From contig JAJKFL010000237.1 of assembly GCA_021186555.1 (NCBI GenBank), forward strand, positions 40,077,258-40,141,257: a DNA stretch of 64,000 nucleotides. The letters are read 5' to 3'. The notes below the pieces were generated by a model. The model ran no database searches. It had not been told where the DNA came from and worked only from the letters and a program-made list of their open reading frames with translations. This DNA is from Reticulitermes speratus (Eukaryota; Arthropoda; Insecta; Blattodea; Rhinotermitidae). This document shows, piece by piece, positions 21,816 to 31,735 of this stretch (its first letter is position 1; each line of letters starts with the position of its first letter). The position numbers were made by a program, and so were the translations under genes.

Positions 21816-22735
21816 AGAAGACCTGGTCATGGATGGATATCATACAGTCCTTTCTGGAAAGAGTTCGCCAGCCTTCAGCCACACGTCCGATGCTGTTTTA
21901 ACAACAGCTGGCTTTTCAAGGTCATAGGCATGTCTTACACGTAGATCATCACATCATCATCATCATCAAGCTCAGTCACTACAATGACCACGCTGGACCA
22001 CCAAAGACTAACGTTTTCTCTCTCCCAAGAAAGCACACCGATTGTGGCGTTCACCTAACCTTGTTTCCAAGAATATAAACAAGACTGTTCACCTTCATCT
22101 AATGCCAAGGTTAAGAATACTAGGATGTATACCTTAACTCTCCTATAAGCCTTCACGGCGTGGTGATAAATCAAGAACAGTAACTTTATCATATTTTTAT
22201 GATTATGACGTCACGTCTGCACTGAACACATTCCTGTGTGTCTGTCTGTTTCCGCTACATCTGGCAAGTAATCTGTGATGTCACTTCCAATATATCGTGA
22301 CATGCCAAACACGGGCAAATGGTTTATTTTTGTGTTTAAAATTTCGCCTCTTTTAGCCAGTTCGGAAATGTAAGTCGAGTGCTCTTAGTGCTAGGCACCT
22401 TGCTGCAGGTCCTGCTGAACCTCTTGCGTCAGGAACTGAAGACTGCCCTTTGACAAGCGCCGCGCACACACAAACACGCTCCACCGTCGTGACAGCCAGC
22501 ACTTCCTCGCTGAAGTCCGTGTTTGTACTCATATATTAACCAGAGATCACAAACGTCGACATGTTACGTTCAAGAGACGCTAGACCCTGACATTTTTGGC
22601 CGTCGTCAGCAACATACATCCTCAGCCTGACGTGCTCTAACCATAAATCTTGAACATATAATCATACAGACGTTTATAGAGCTAAAGTTTCTAAAACCGT
22701 CCTGTATCCTGTCCCTCTGCACGCCATAAAGGCGT
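21816..22735. other. Unassigned sequence with short (CAT)n
   Basis: A CAT triplet run lies at about 21948-21968. There is no open frame or family signature in the remaining 900 bp. Confidence 0.5.
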
Positions 22736-23018
22736 ATGGTGAAGTAGAAGCATCACTCCACACATTATTAATTTCTACCTTAGATGGGGTTGAGTGGGAA
22801 GATTCACGTAACGGCCGCTGTACTCCCGGGGAACGAGTCCCCCAGTACCCACTGAATTATGGAACTTTCGTGGGAATTGTGATTGTGTGGGACAGAGCGG
22901 AGGTCTGATTGTTTTGGAGAAGATAAATTCTCTTGCCCCTGTCAGGAATCGAACCAGAATTCTTCAGACGTCCAGAAACTAGTCTAGTGACTACATCGAC
23001 TTGAGCTACTCGGGCTGT
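22736..23018 (-). mobile_element. SINE-D, diverged, near full length
   Basis: Plus-strand landmarks in family order: agatggggttgagtgg, cccggggaacgag, gtacccactgaatta, ttgcccctgtcaggaatcgaacc and gacttgagctactcggg. It is one of the older copies. Confidence 0.75.
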
Positions 23019-23049
23019 CACATTAAGGAGAAAATAGTTACTGGGGTTG

Positions 23050-23620
23050 TATAGGAACAGGGTGCTGCATGGGGTATTTGGACCTTACAGACAGGAAATG
23101 ACAGGAGTATGGAGAAAATTACAAGATGAGGAACTTCGTAATTTATGCCTTCTGACGTTATTTATTTTTTATTTTTTTCCAATGGCTCGACAGCCCCTTG
23201 GGGGCCTAGGCCGCCTCATTTTTCAAGGCTTCACGATCACACTTTTTTAGACACACCACACTCGGTAGGACTCCTCTGTACAAGTGATCAGCCCGTCGCA
23301 GAGATCTCTACCTGACAACACACAACACTCACAACAGACAGACATCCATGCCCCCGGCGGGATTCGAACCCACAATCCCAGTAAGCTAGCGGCCGCAGAC
23401 CGACGCCTTTGACCGCGCGGCCACTGGGATCGGCGACGTTCTTTATTACGGTGATAAAATAAGAACAATGGGATGGAATATGTAGCATGAATTACAGAGA
23501 CAGAAGATATGAAGAGGTTTTAGCCTTCAAACCTGAAAAAACACTCGAAAAACACAGGAACCTGAATAGCAGGGCAACATTCACAAAAGAAGCTTAAAGA
23601 ACGGGGCAGACATGGGGGCC
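23050..23620 (+). pseudogene. LINE-I fragment interrupted by SINE-A
   Basis: The left part encodes GVWRKLQDEELRNL, homologous to the [12 protein letters not shown] block of LINE-I. The right part (23434 on) reads VIK..QWDGICSMNYRDRR, paralleling [20 protein letters not shown] at 23167-23433 splits it. Confidence 0.65.
23167..23433 (-). mobile_element. SINE-A, full length, inserted in LINE-I
   Basis: A complete copy: T run, ccaatggctcgacagcc, core gatcagcccgtcgcag, B box gggattcgaaccc and A-box region accgcgcggccactgggat. Target duplication gacgttatttatt/gacgttctttatt (23154-23166, 23434-23446; one mismatch). Confidence 0.93.
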
Positions 23621-24045
23621 TAGGGCGAGATTTTGTGAGAACGGCAATGCACTTTCTGGTTATACAGAATGTCTACATTATGACTAGCTCTGCGACTACA
23701 AGCTTCTCAATGGCATCTCCCTATAGCGCTAGATTTTATTAATGTCAGAGTTATATACTTACAAATCTCCAATTTTCTTTCAGAAGGGACGGGTTTTGTG
23801 AAAGGCACTCTAAATATTCGGCTGACTGGTGATGGGTCTAGTCAAGTGTGTATCGGGAAGGAGACGAGGGGAATAACGGACAGATATCACTTTATACAGC
23901 GTTTCAGATGCTACGTGTTTCGGCGAAATATTTTTTTATTAAGTGGCGCTGACAGATCTTAAGGTTATGTAGTGTCAAAGACGGATGGCTGAAAATGGGT
24001 GTGGGATTTTTGTAGAATGACAGTGGAGAAATGACAAGCAATAAA
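23621..24045. other. Unassigned sequence
   Basis: No gene or family recognised. It ends at the TAACTAAC tail of LINE-I. Confidence 0.45.
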
Positions 24046-24575
24046 TATAACTAACTAACTAACTAACTAACTCCATGTAGCACAGTCCTTCTTGACAAGC
24101 TAACAGGTCGTCAACTAGTCAAGAAATTCCCCGCGTTTTATATAACCCGAAGGTTCATTACCGCATTCACAACAGCCCGCCACCTGTCCCTATCCTGAGC
24201 CATATCAATCCAGTCCATGCCCCCCCATCCCACTTCTTGAAGATCCATTTTAATATTATCCTCCCATCTACGCCTGGGACTTCCAAGTGGTCTCCTTCCC
24301 TCAGGTCTCCCCACCAAAATCCTGTATGCACCTCTCCCCTCACCCATACGTGCTACATGCCCCGCCCACCTCATTCTTCTTGATTTGATCACCCGAATAA
24401 TATTTGGTGATCAGTACAGATCATTAAGTTCCTCGTTATGTAGTCTTCTCCACTCCCCTGTTACCTCGTCCCTCTTAGGCCCAAATATCCCCCTGAGCAC
24501 CCTATTCTCGAACACCCTCAGCCTATGTTCTTCCCTAGGTGTAAGAGACCAAGTTTCACACCCATACGAAACAAG
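24046..24575 (-). pseudogene. LINE-I 3' fragment, best-preserved copy
   Basis: The minus strand is open through [52 protein letters not shown] and NAVMNLRVI. This is the C-terminal region after the RT domain; residues HVARM and [10 protein letters not shown] are the family hallmarks. RT and endonuclease domains are absent. The 3' terminus is a (TTAG)n-type run (taactaactaactaac on plus, 24048-24074). Upstream sequence (ggtctcttacacc) extends the homology beyond the open frame to about 24575. Confidence 0.88.
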
Positions 24576-25002
24576 CAATGGATATAAGATTCGTATTTAT
24601 TACGGTGTACAGAAGACAGACCGTATTTTGTGCGATAATGATGCATTTCAAGCTGAGACGGGAAAACGGTGTTGGAAGGAGGAACGATCGTTTGAAACGG
24701 ATACTCATTGTTCTGCTAGTTCTTACGATGTACAGCGGGCTGCCTTCGGAAGACATGGCCGAAACGTGACAACGCAACTCAGTGGAAGTTCTCACAAATC
24801 AAAAGTTTCGTCAGAAGCACTCAAACTTTCGACACTGAAACAAGGCACACCATCGATCCAGGGAGCAGTTACCACAAAGCCGACCTGCATCAACACGATA
24901 TAACTTTCGATTTCTGGATAACAAAAACTGTCATGAAACAGACAACAAGTACAAAGTAATGGGTCTGACGGAGTCACATACACTGTTGGCGTTAGTGCCA
25001 CG
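24576..25002. other. Unassigned sequence with overlapping short frames
   Basis: A plus-strand frame of 172 codons (24385-24903) begins in antisense LINE-I and continues through unrecognised sequence. No domain, no codon signal I trust. Confidence 0.45.
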
Positions 25003-25945
25003 GTAGAGTCAACAGCACTTATCATACTGCCATCGTAGTGTCAACTGCAGGTATCATACTGCCATGTTAGTGTCAACTGTAGGTATTACACTACCGTGTT
25101 AGTCAGCTGCAGGTATAATACTGCCATGTTAGTGTCAACTGCAGGTATCATACTGCCATCGTAGTGTCAACTGTAGTTATACACTACCGTGTTATAGTCA
25201 GCTTCAGGTATAATACTGACATGTTAGTGTCAACTGTAGGTATCATACTGCCAGGTTACAGTCAACTGCAGGTGCCATATCGGGATGTTAGTGTCAACTG
25301 CAGGTATCATACTGCCATGTTAGTGTCAACTGTAGTTATTACACTACCGTGTTATAGTCAGCTGCAGGTATAATACTGCCATGTTAGTGTCAACTGTAGG
25401 TATTACAGTACCATGTTATAGTCAGCTGCAGGCATAATACTGCCATGTTAGTGTCAACTGTAGGTATTACAGTACCATGTTATAGTCAGCTGCAGGTATA
25501 ATACTGCCATGTTAGTGTCAACTGTAGGTATCATACTGCCAGGTTACAGTCAACTGCAGGTGCCATACCGCGATGTTAGTGTCAACTGCAGGTATCATAC
25601 TGCCATAATAGTGTCAACTGTAGGTATTACAGTACCGTGTTACAGTCAGCTACAGGTATAATACTGCCATGTTAGTGTCAACTGCAGGTATCATACTGCC
25701 ATAATAGTGTCAACTGTAGGTATTACAGTACCGTGTTACAGTCAGCTGCAGGTATAATACTGCCATGTTAGTGTCAACTGTAGGTATCATACTGCCAGGT
25801 TACAGTCAACTGCAGGTGCCATACCGCGATGTTAGTGTCAACTGTAGGTATAATACTGCCATAATAGTGTCAACTGTAGGTATTACAGTACCGTGTTACA
25901 GTCAGCTGCAGGTATAATACTGCCATGTTAGTGTCAACTGCAGGT
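25003..25945. repeat. 32-36-bp minisatellite, about 28 units
   Basis: Units of the form tgttagtgtcaactgcaggt + atcatactgcca. Sub-variants (taccgtgttatagtcagctg, gccaggttacagtcaactgc) recur in a fixed order, giving a higher-order pattern: the block with 'ataatagtgtcaactg' and 'taccgcgatgttag' recurs near 25570, 25700 and 25850. Confidence 0.95.
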
Positions 25946-25994
25946 TACGCGAACGCGCCTCAATGTTACGTTATAGTACATTGCCTGTCTTGTT
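25946..25994 (+). repeat. R1 repeat, 3' terminal fragment
   Basis: ttacgcgaacgcgcctcaat and gtacattgcctgtcttgttt match the right ends of the R1 copies at 60080-60130 and 61350-61400. Confidence 0.7.
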
Positions 25995-26097
25995 TCTTTC
26001 CCACACTCCGTTTGTCTCACCGGGGTGAAAAAAGAATTTCACATAAAAATGACTCCAAAGTGCGCCATTAATATTTCACACGGATTAAAGTACCGAT

Positions 26098-26222
26098 CAT
26101 GTTAGCTCAGTCGATAAAGTGTCTGATATATTTATGCTTATATGCGGGTTACTCAAGACTTATACAGGTCACGACACAGGGCACGTGGAAAGTGTTCGTG
26201 GTTTTCCTCGGTTTCGCTGTAA
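26098..26222 (+). mobile_element. SINE-E
   Basis: Head catgttagctcagtcgataa (A box) with a weak B box (gggttactcaag), then gtgttcgtggttttcctcgg, the complement of the tail seen at 35277 (-). Confidence 0.55.
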
Positions 26223-26269
26223 ACAGACATGTTAGCACCGACACCTCAGACGTTTCAACAGTCCTATGT

Positions 26270-26435
26270 AAAGTATATGAAGACGGCTGTTTTATGGAAT
26301 GTCACACCGCGTAATGTGGTTGAAATTTGCGGACGTTTCAGAGGAAGTTTATTCCTCAATTTTCAAAGTAAATGTAGCAGAAAATATCATAAAATATCAG
26401 ACTGCACGGTGTCACATCCCAGAAGCCGGTATTGT
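26270..26435. repeat. FB-1 foldback MITE remnant
   Basis: The left arm (atggaatgtcacaccgcg, tgcggacgtttcagagg) and right arm (tgcacggtgtcacatcccag) are the family ends with the internal 'gacgtttc' motif. A second partial left arm may start at 26519 (cctctcagatatgacaccg). Confidence 0.65.
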
Positions 26436-26540
26436 CCACACGTGTAGCTACCGACGTGATAACCTGAAATATCAAATTATGAGATCTGGGCTTCTCTATT
26501 CAGTGCCACGACTTTAGTCCTCTCAGATATGACACCGTAT

Positions 26541-26665
26541 AATTTGGCACATACCCATGTTGGATTTGTGGTGGACAATGTGGCATCGGGACAGGTTTCT
26601 TATCCGAGTATTTTGGCTTTCTCCAGTCAGTATCACCCCACCAATGCTCCATATTCATTCATCTA
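26541..26665 (+). mobile_element. SINE-B, 5'-truncated
   Basis: Contains ggatttgtggtggacaatgt, ggacaggtttcttatccgag and ccagtcagtatcacc. The tRNA-like head is missing. Confidence 0.7.
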
Positions 26666-26723
26666 TCACCGTTGCTAAATAACCTGAGTAACTGCCAGCA
26701 TCATTTAAAAAACACGTCAAATA

Positions 26724-27282
26724 CAGGGCATACACAAAAGAATGGTACGGTTTAAGGTCCTGCACCAATCGCATCTTGTACGGTTTAAGACAGCCGCTTA
26801 CGCAACACCTTCCACACCGTCATTTTTGGCATGCCCAATTCCCTGCTTCCTTTAGCCACTGACTTGCGAGGACTTCGCTGAAACGCCTCACGCACTCTTT
26901 CAATGTTTTCATCAGACACACGAGGTCGACCAGGACTCTCGCCTTTACACAAGCATCCAGTTTCTACAAACTGTCGGTACCACCTGCTTATGTTATTATT
27001 GTGTGGGGCGTCTTTTTTAAACCGTGCACGAAACTCACGCTGCACTGTAATCACAGATCTGGACACCTCAAAACGGAGCACACAGAAAGCCTTCTCCTGC
27101 TGCAACGCCATCTTTGAAACTGGCCCCGCGGCCATGCAGTAAGCAAGAGAAGCGAACTGCTGGTAGCGCATGAGAAACTTGGACAGTTGCCGCCGCTGAC
27201 GGTGTATGTTGTGCCCGTGTAAGGTGAGACATAAATTTTTTATTCACTTTTGAAACCGCACCATTCTTTTGTGTATGCCCTG
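26724..27282 (-). mobile_element. MLE-1 mariner-like element, internally deleted (559 bp)
   Basis: Ends are cagggcatacacaaaagaat and its complement, with the longer terminal repeat continuing to gcggttt, flanked by TA on both sides (26722-26723, 27283-27284). It retains only the 5' part of the transposase, on the minus strand. Confidence 0.9.
26785..27171 (-). pseudogene. Mariner-like transposase, N-terminal DNA-binding part
   Basis: The product would be 128 residues and begins MRYQQFASLAYCMAAG. Residues from about 32 on (SRSVITVQREFRARFKK, NNISRWYRQFVETGCL, GRPRVSDENIERV) form the paired helix-turn-helix with a linker GRPR-type motif seen in IS630/Tc1/mariner transposases. The frame ends after KMTVWKVLRKRL, the end of the second helix-turn-helix. 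The catalytic DDE/D domain is missing, so it cannot transpose by itself. It lies inside the MLE-1 terminal repeats at 26724-27282. It could still bind element ends if expressed, but no promoter evidence is visible. The start is uncertain: the leader before residue 18 may be untranslated in the parent. Confidence 0.85.
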
Positions 27283-27410
27283 TAAATCAAAAACTACTTT
27301 GTACTGAACAGTATCCACACTCAGTACATTCAAACACACATTCTAACGTCTTTTCCCATTCATAATACATTTTTATATCATTCTAATATTTCCTTAGTCT
27401 TCCCACAATC

Positions 27411-27455
<45 letters not shown>
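27411..27455. repeat. (CT)n microsatellite
   Basis: An uninterrupted CT run of roughly 20 units, directly abutting a SINE-A tail. Confidence 0.95.
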
Positions 27456-27714
27456 CCTCTGTCTGTGGCGCAACAGCCCAAACTGGGACTAGGCCGTCTC
27501 GCTTTGATGTTTATCGATCACATATAATTAGACACACCCGGTAGGACTCCTCTAAACGAGTGATCAGCTCGTCGCAGAGACCTCTACCTACACAAAAAAA
27601 AAAACAAACACAAGAGACGAACATCCATGCACTCAGCGAGATTCGAACCCGCAATCCCAGCAATCGAGCGGTCGCAGACCTACGCCTTAGACCGCACGGC
27701 CACTGGGATCAGCA
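27456..27714 (-). mobile_element. SINE-A, diverged, near full length
   Basis: ggcgcaacagcccaaactgg, core gatcagctcgtcgcagag, an A run replacing part of the core at 27593-27604, B box gattcgaacccgc and head ccgcacggccactggga. Confidence 0.85.
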
Positions 27715-28398
27715 AATTTACCACTTACCAATAACAAAAAAAAAAATTCATCCCAACCAACTCGTAAGTAACTTGCATATAGTTTCCTCTATTCAAATTA
27801 AAGACGGTACGCGCTAGTCAATATTTCACGCTCTCACATTAACACAAGACGCAACGTGCCTACGCGCAGTTTATATAACAAGGCTTGCTAGGGCCTTATA
27901 AATCCGGTAGCTTCACAAGTTGTTAATGAAAACATAAATTTTGTACAATATTCCGACCCACTGCAGTGTCTTTATACGCGATAAACCACTTCTCCATCGT
28001 ACACAACGTCGCTTCTTAGAACAGATCTCTTCAGCAAATTGTTCTATAATCCTGTGTGCATTAATTATGACGCATAAGAAGGCGCGGGCCACGTGTGGTA
28101 CTTGCACCAATTATGAACACCATTCTACAGGGTGTTCAAAAATCTATATAGTTTTTAGTGATGCGAATGTTCTGGTGCAGTGCAGAGGTTTCGAAAATCT
28201 GGTACCCGTACCATCAGTGGTACAGACACATTGCAGGTGACACACACGACAATACCATTTTTTTTTTCTTTATAGTTAGTATAATAAAGCAGGGTTTGTA
28301 AAAATAATAAACGGAGAAAAATCCCCCCCAAAAAGTGGCAAAAAACTGGTGTCGGTTGAGGTAAAATATACGGTTGTCCCTGTTCATGCCATAAACGA
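27715..28398. other. Unassigned sequence
   Basis: At 28128 cagggtgttcaaaaatc resembles a mariner-type end. Sequence from 28180 (ggtttcgaaaatctggtacc) is not assigned. No gene recognised. Confidence 0.45.
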
Positions 28399-28647
28399 AT
28401 ATGGGGAAGTGGAGGTATAGATCCACTCATTCCTAACCTCAGCATTAGATGGAGGTGAGTGGTTGGCTTCATGACTGGGCCTTATTGCCCCGGGGATACT
28501 GCCCTCCCCCCGTATCCACTTAACAGGAGGCTGAGTGGGTATCAGAGCGGGTTTTGGAAAAAAAATTTCTTGCCCCTGCTGGAATTCGAAGCAAGGTTAC
28601 TGTGACTACAGCCTGTAGTGTAGTCAATGTACCGACTGGGCCTATCT
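28399..28647 (-). mobile_element. SINE-D, near full length
   Basis: Plus-strand landmarks gtggaggtatagatccactc, agatggaggtgagtgg, tatccacttaacaggagg, tgcccctgctggaattcgaa and gtaccgactgggccta are in family order. The head is degraded. Confidence 0.8.
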
Positions 28648-28787
28648 GAATGTATCTTGTGGTTGTGTTGTGTATGCTACAGACGTACATTCAAAAGCTT
28701 TTTCACTACAGCTTGTAGGTTTTTAAGATGTGATATATCACCATCTGATATAAGAATGGTAAATAATTTTACCATTGCCTCCATGTA

Positions 28788-29393
28788 CACGGCATACACA
28801 AAAGAATGGTGCGGTTTCAAAAGTGAATAAAAAATTTAATTCTCACCTTACACGGGCACAACATACACCATCAGCGGCGGCAACTGTCCAAGTTTCTCAT
28901 TTGGTAATTACAATCCTTCAATGTGTGCACCCTGGGTCACACGACACACATCCACACGGTAATCAAACTCATCCCAGACCCGGTGTAGCATGTCCGCTGT
29001 AATGGCCTGCAGTGCATGCGTTATCCGATCACGAATTTCATGGATGGACGTGGGCAATGGTGGTACATAAACGCTGTCTTTAACGAACCCCCAAAGAAAG
29101 AAATCGCACGGTGTAAGATCTGGCGAACGGGGTGGCCAAGGGAGAAGGTTCTTGTCTCCATTTGCAGCAGCACGTCCGATCCAGCGGAGCACACAGAAAG
29201 CCTTCTCCTGCTGCAACACCATCTTTGAAACTGGCCCCGCGGCCACGCAGTAAGCATGAGAAGCGAACTGCTGGTAGCGCATGAGAAACTTGGACAGTTG
29301 TCGCCGCTGAAGGTGTATGTTGTGCCCGTGTAATATGAGACATAAATTTTTTATTCACTTTTGAAACCGCACCATTCTTTTGTGTATGCCCTG
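28788..29393 (-). mobile_element. MLE-1 mariner-like element, internally deleted (606 bp)
   Basis: Ends cacggcatacacaaaagaat and attcttttgtgtatgccctg, flanked by TA (28786-28787, 29394-29395). The subterminal ttcaaaagtgaataaaaaat is also inverted. One terminal base differs (cacgg instead of caggg). Confidence 0.92.
28908..29282 (-). pseudogene. Mariner-like transposase, N-terminal leader fused to C-terminal catalytic part
   Basis: The 124-residue frame starts MRYQQFASHAYCVAAG like the other MLE-1 copy. After residue 33 (AFCVLR) it jumps to the C-terminal catalytic region: PPRSPDLTPCDFFLWG carries the conserved SPDLTP-D motif around the third catalytic acidic residue, followed by VYVPPLPTSIHEIRDRI. 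The deletion removes both helix-turn-helix units and the first two catalytic aspartates, so it is inactive. Together with 26785-27171 it covers most of the two ends of one parental transposase; the middle is absent from the window. The tail ends CRVTQGAHIEGL. Confidence 0.88.
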
Positions 29394-29734
29394 TATTATG
29401 AAAGAACTCGACAACACAGAACTTCAGAACAGTCAGGCGTTAGAGTATGCTACAGACGTACATTCAAAAGCTTTATTACTACAGCTTGTAGGTATTTAAG
29501 ATGTGATACATCACAATCTGATATAAGAATGGTAAATAATTTTACCATTGCCGCCATGTATTATGAAAGAACTCGACAAGACACAACTCCCAGAACAGTC
29601 AGGCGTTAAATATTTCACTGTTTGGGTGTTGCGTGGGTCTTGACTGCTGCATAACGAAATGTGGGAGTGGTACAGATAACTTTTGCTCACCCTGTACGTA
29701 CTGATAAAAACTTAAAATAACAAATTAACCCACC

Positions 29735-29895
29735 GAAATTCAAACAAACGTACTCATGCTTAACTCGCAACACTCAGCCCAACAAAACGCACTAATTCAC
29801 AGATATGTTATATTACAATATCACATTGGACACCCCTACATGTTTCGATCCCTTATGGGAACATCATCAGGGAATCACATTAAGGAAGGATCAGA
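29735..29895 (-). repeat. HHL-bearing dispersed repeat, copy 1
   Basis: On the minus strand the HHL motif is followed by gtgatattgtaatataa, then a diverged block with ttgttgggctgagtgttg. The same order occurs on the plus strand at 35931-36085, so this is a family of at least 150 bp and not just a motif. Confidence 0.7.
29829..29870 (-). ncRNA. Hammerhead-like motif with GUC site
   Basis: Minus-strand order: CTGATGA, one extra T, a stem II of GTTCCC/GGGATC closing on ATAA, GAA, then ACAT-GTAGGG-GTGT forming a 4-bp stem III, and C. The triplet before the predicted cut is GUC, the preferred hammerhead site. The extra T before stem II and one mismatch in stem II are departures from consensus. 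Function is inferred. Confidence 0.45.
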
Positions 29896-30145
29896 CAGTA
29901 CAATATAAAAACACTCACGCTATATCTGAGTTTGTATCTGAAGACTATTTTAACACTGATTATTCTGATATACAATAACTGCATGTGTAAAGAAATCTGC
30001 TCTGTTTGGCCTCCAATGTCTCCGAACCACAAGTAGCCTTGGTTTCGCTCTCTTTACATCGAGTCCAAACAATTCATTATCATATCACCTTCACTGGTTC
30101 GCTCAAATTGTACATAAAACGGCGACGGTTGTGTTCCTAGCAAGC

Positions 30146-30182
30146 CTGATGACCCTTTATGGGCCGGAACATGTAGCATGTT
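30146..30182 (+). ncRNA. Hammerhead-like motif, degraded
   Basis: CTGATGA, a short stem (CCC/GGG), GGAAC in place of GAAAC, then ACAT-GTAGC-ATGT and T. Stem III and the UH position are kept but the core is mutated. Confidence 0.3.
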
Positions 30183-30436
30183 GTAAACGAGACATTGTTT
30201 TACAATACATTACAGTTGTGTTTGACTGTGTTCTTAATATTCAGTAGTTAAATATGAATATTTGAGGTAGACCAAATTCAGTGAAGTCTCGTCACCAGTA
30301 GCAACAGCTCCTCGATATCACACGTCACCGATATTACCACTGACAAATTCCCCAGCCGATATATCAGCCACTGTACGGCATGTTAACTAAATGGTTTATT
30401 TTCACGTTATTTTCACCGTGCATTTTGGTTCAGTTA

Positions 30437-30622
30437 GCAGTACACGTATTATAACTAACAAATACATTTTTTGTATTTCTGTTACACTTTTACCCTACAC
30501 ATGTTTCGACTGTGGTCCAGCCTTCATCAGGGGTACACTAGTATATAGTAGAAACATATGTAGGGTAAAAGTGTAACAGAAATACAAAAAGTTAATTTGT
30601 TAGTTATAATACTGCTAATTAA
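30437..30622. repeat. Foldback repeat carrying an HHL motif
   Basis: Arms of about 70 bp (30437-30510 and 30553-30622) are inverted copies: tattataactaacaaata, tgtatttctgttacactttt and taccctacacatgtttc recur as their complements. The minus-strand HHL (30483-30540) has CTGATGA, GGCTG/CAGTC stem II, GAAAC, ACAT/GTGT stem III and A. Confidence 0.75.
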
Positions 30623-31230
30623 ATGGTTTATTGTTGCTCGCAAATAAAATGGACTACTGCGTCATTCGTAATTAAACACAGGAATCCGAGGTAATCAATG
30701 GCACGCTGAATGGTATCTTGTGTCACGCCATATTTACGACAGTTCGTGACGGGATACTCGCATTCCAAACAACCGCACAAGTTAGAATCAGTGGCAGCTC
30801 CTCATCGATATCACACGACGGATCAAGATACGAAATGATACAGTAAAGATAACACTCCTTTAGAGAACACCCTGTATAATCTTATTCCAGCCGCATACGT
30901 AAATCATTATTTGTTGAGCTTTCCTATTGTCGAAAGAAGTTTTCAAGAGAATAACAGCTGGTTTTGATTGGTGATGTGTTGGTGTCAAGTATGGAGCAGC
31001 GACCACATAAACTCTTAGGTCAAGTTCAAAGTTAAGAACAGTAATACGTTATATAAACACTGAAAAGGGGAACCGGTTTCGAATGTAATCCGAGCAGCCT
31101 ATCTGCTACACACGGCACAAAAAAAAGTCACGCCCCGATTCACACTATATCGACAATCACATTCCAGTCAACAGCCGGTCACATATTATTCACTGTATCC
31201 GCACTAGCCGTCACAGTCAAGGCACGGTAA
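30623..31230. other. Unassigned sequence
   Basis: At 30858 gaacaccctgtataat is another mariner-type end-like string. No gene recognised. Confidence 0.45.
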
Positions 31231-31735
31231 GGTCACGGACAGATTAACTTAAATACAGGCAAAGAATGTTTTCCTTGATCGTGAGCGGACCTTGAGCAGA
31301 CCGTGAGCTGACCGTGAGCGGACCGTGACCGGACCGTGAGCACACCCGTAGTGCGAATCGGCGTCGACCCGACTTTTATAAAATCATACGTGACGCAAAG
31401 AGACACGGACAGATTAACTTAAATACAGGCAAAGAATGTTTTCCTTGATCGTGAGCTGACCTTGAGCAGACCGTGAGCTGACCGTGACCGGACCGTGAGC
31501 ACACCCGTAGTGCGAATCGGGCCTATGGCGTCGACCCGACTTTTATAAAATCATACGTGACGCAAAGAGACACGGACAGATTAACTTAAATACAGGCAAA
31601 GAATGTTTTCCTTGATCGTGAGCTGACCTTGAGCAGACCGTGAGCTGACCGTGACCGGACCGTGAGCACACCCGTAGTGCGAATCGGGCCTATGGCGTCG
31701 ACCCGACTTTTATAAAATCATATGTGACGCAAAGA
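31231..31735. repeat. 167-170-bp tandem triplication
   Basis: Three units start with cacggacagattaactt at 31234, 31404 and 31571. Each contains nested copies of an 11-bp motif (accgtgagctg / accgtgaccgg) and ends with cttttataaaatcatacgtg. The first unit has an extra gagcggaccgtg and lacks the gggcctatg of the others. Confidence 0.93.

Larger units (their letters stand above)
28673..29613. repeat. 167-bp tandem duplication split by MLE-1
   Basis: Unit 1 is 28673-28787 plus 29394-29445; unit 2 is 29446-29613. Both run from tatgctacagacgtacattc through aagatgtgatayatca to gaactcgacaa and cagtcaggcgtta. Unit 2 reads straight through ccatgtattatgaaag, where unit 1 carries MLE-1. Confidence 0.92.

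Noticed and set aside
24046-24080. Telomeric TTAGG repeats
   Set aside because: The run is TTAG/TAAC tetranucleotide and is the LINE-I 3' tail; no TTAGG array is present.
24385-24903. A 172-codon host gene
   Set aside because: The first third is antisense to LINE-I and the rest lacks any recognisable domain or repeat-independent support.
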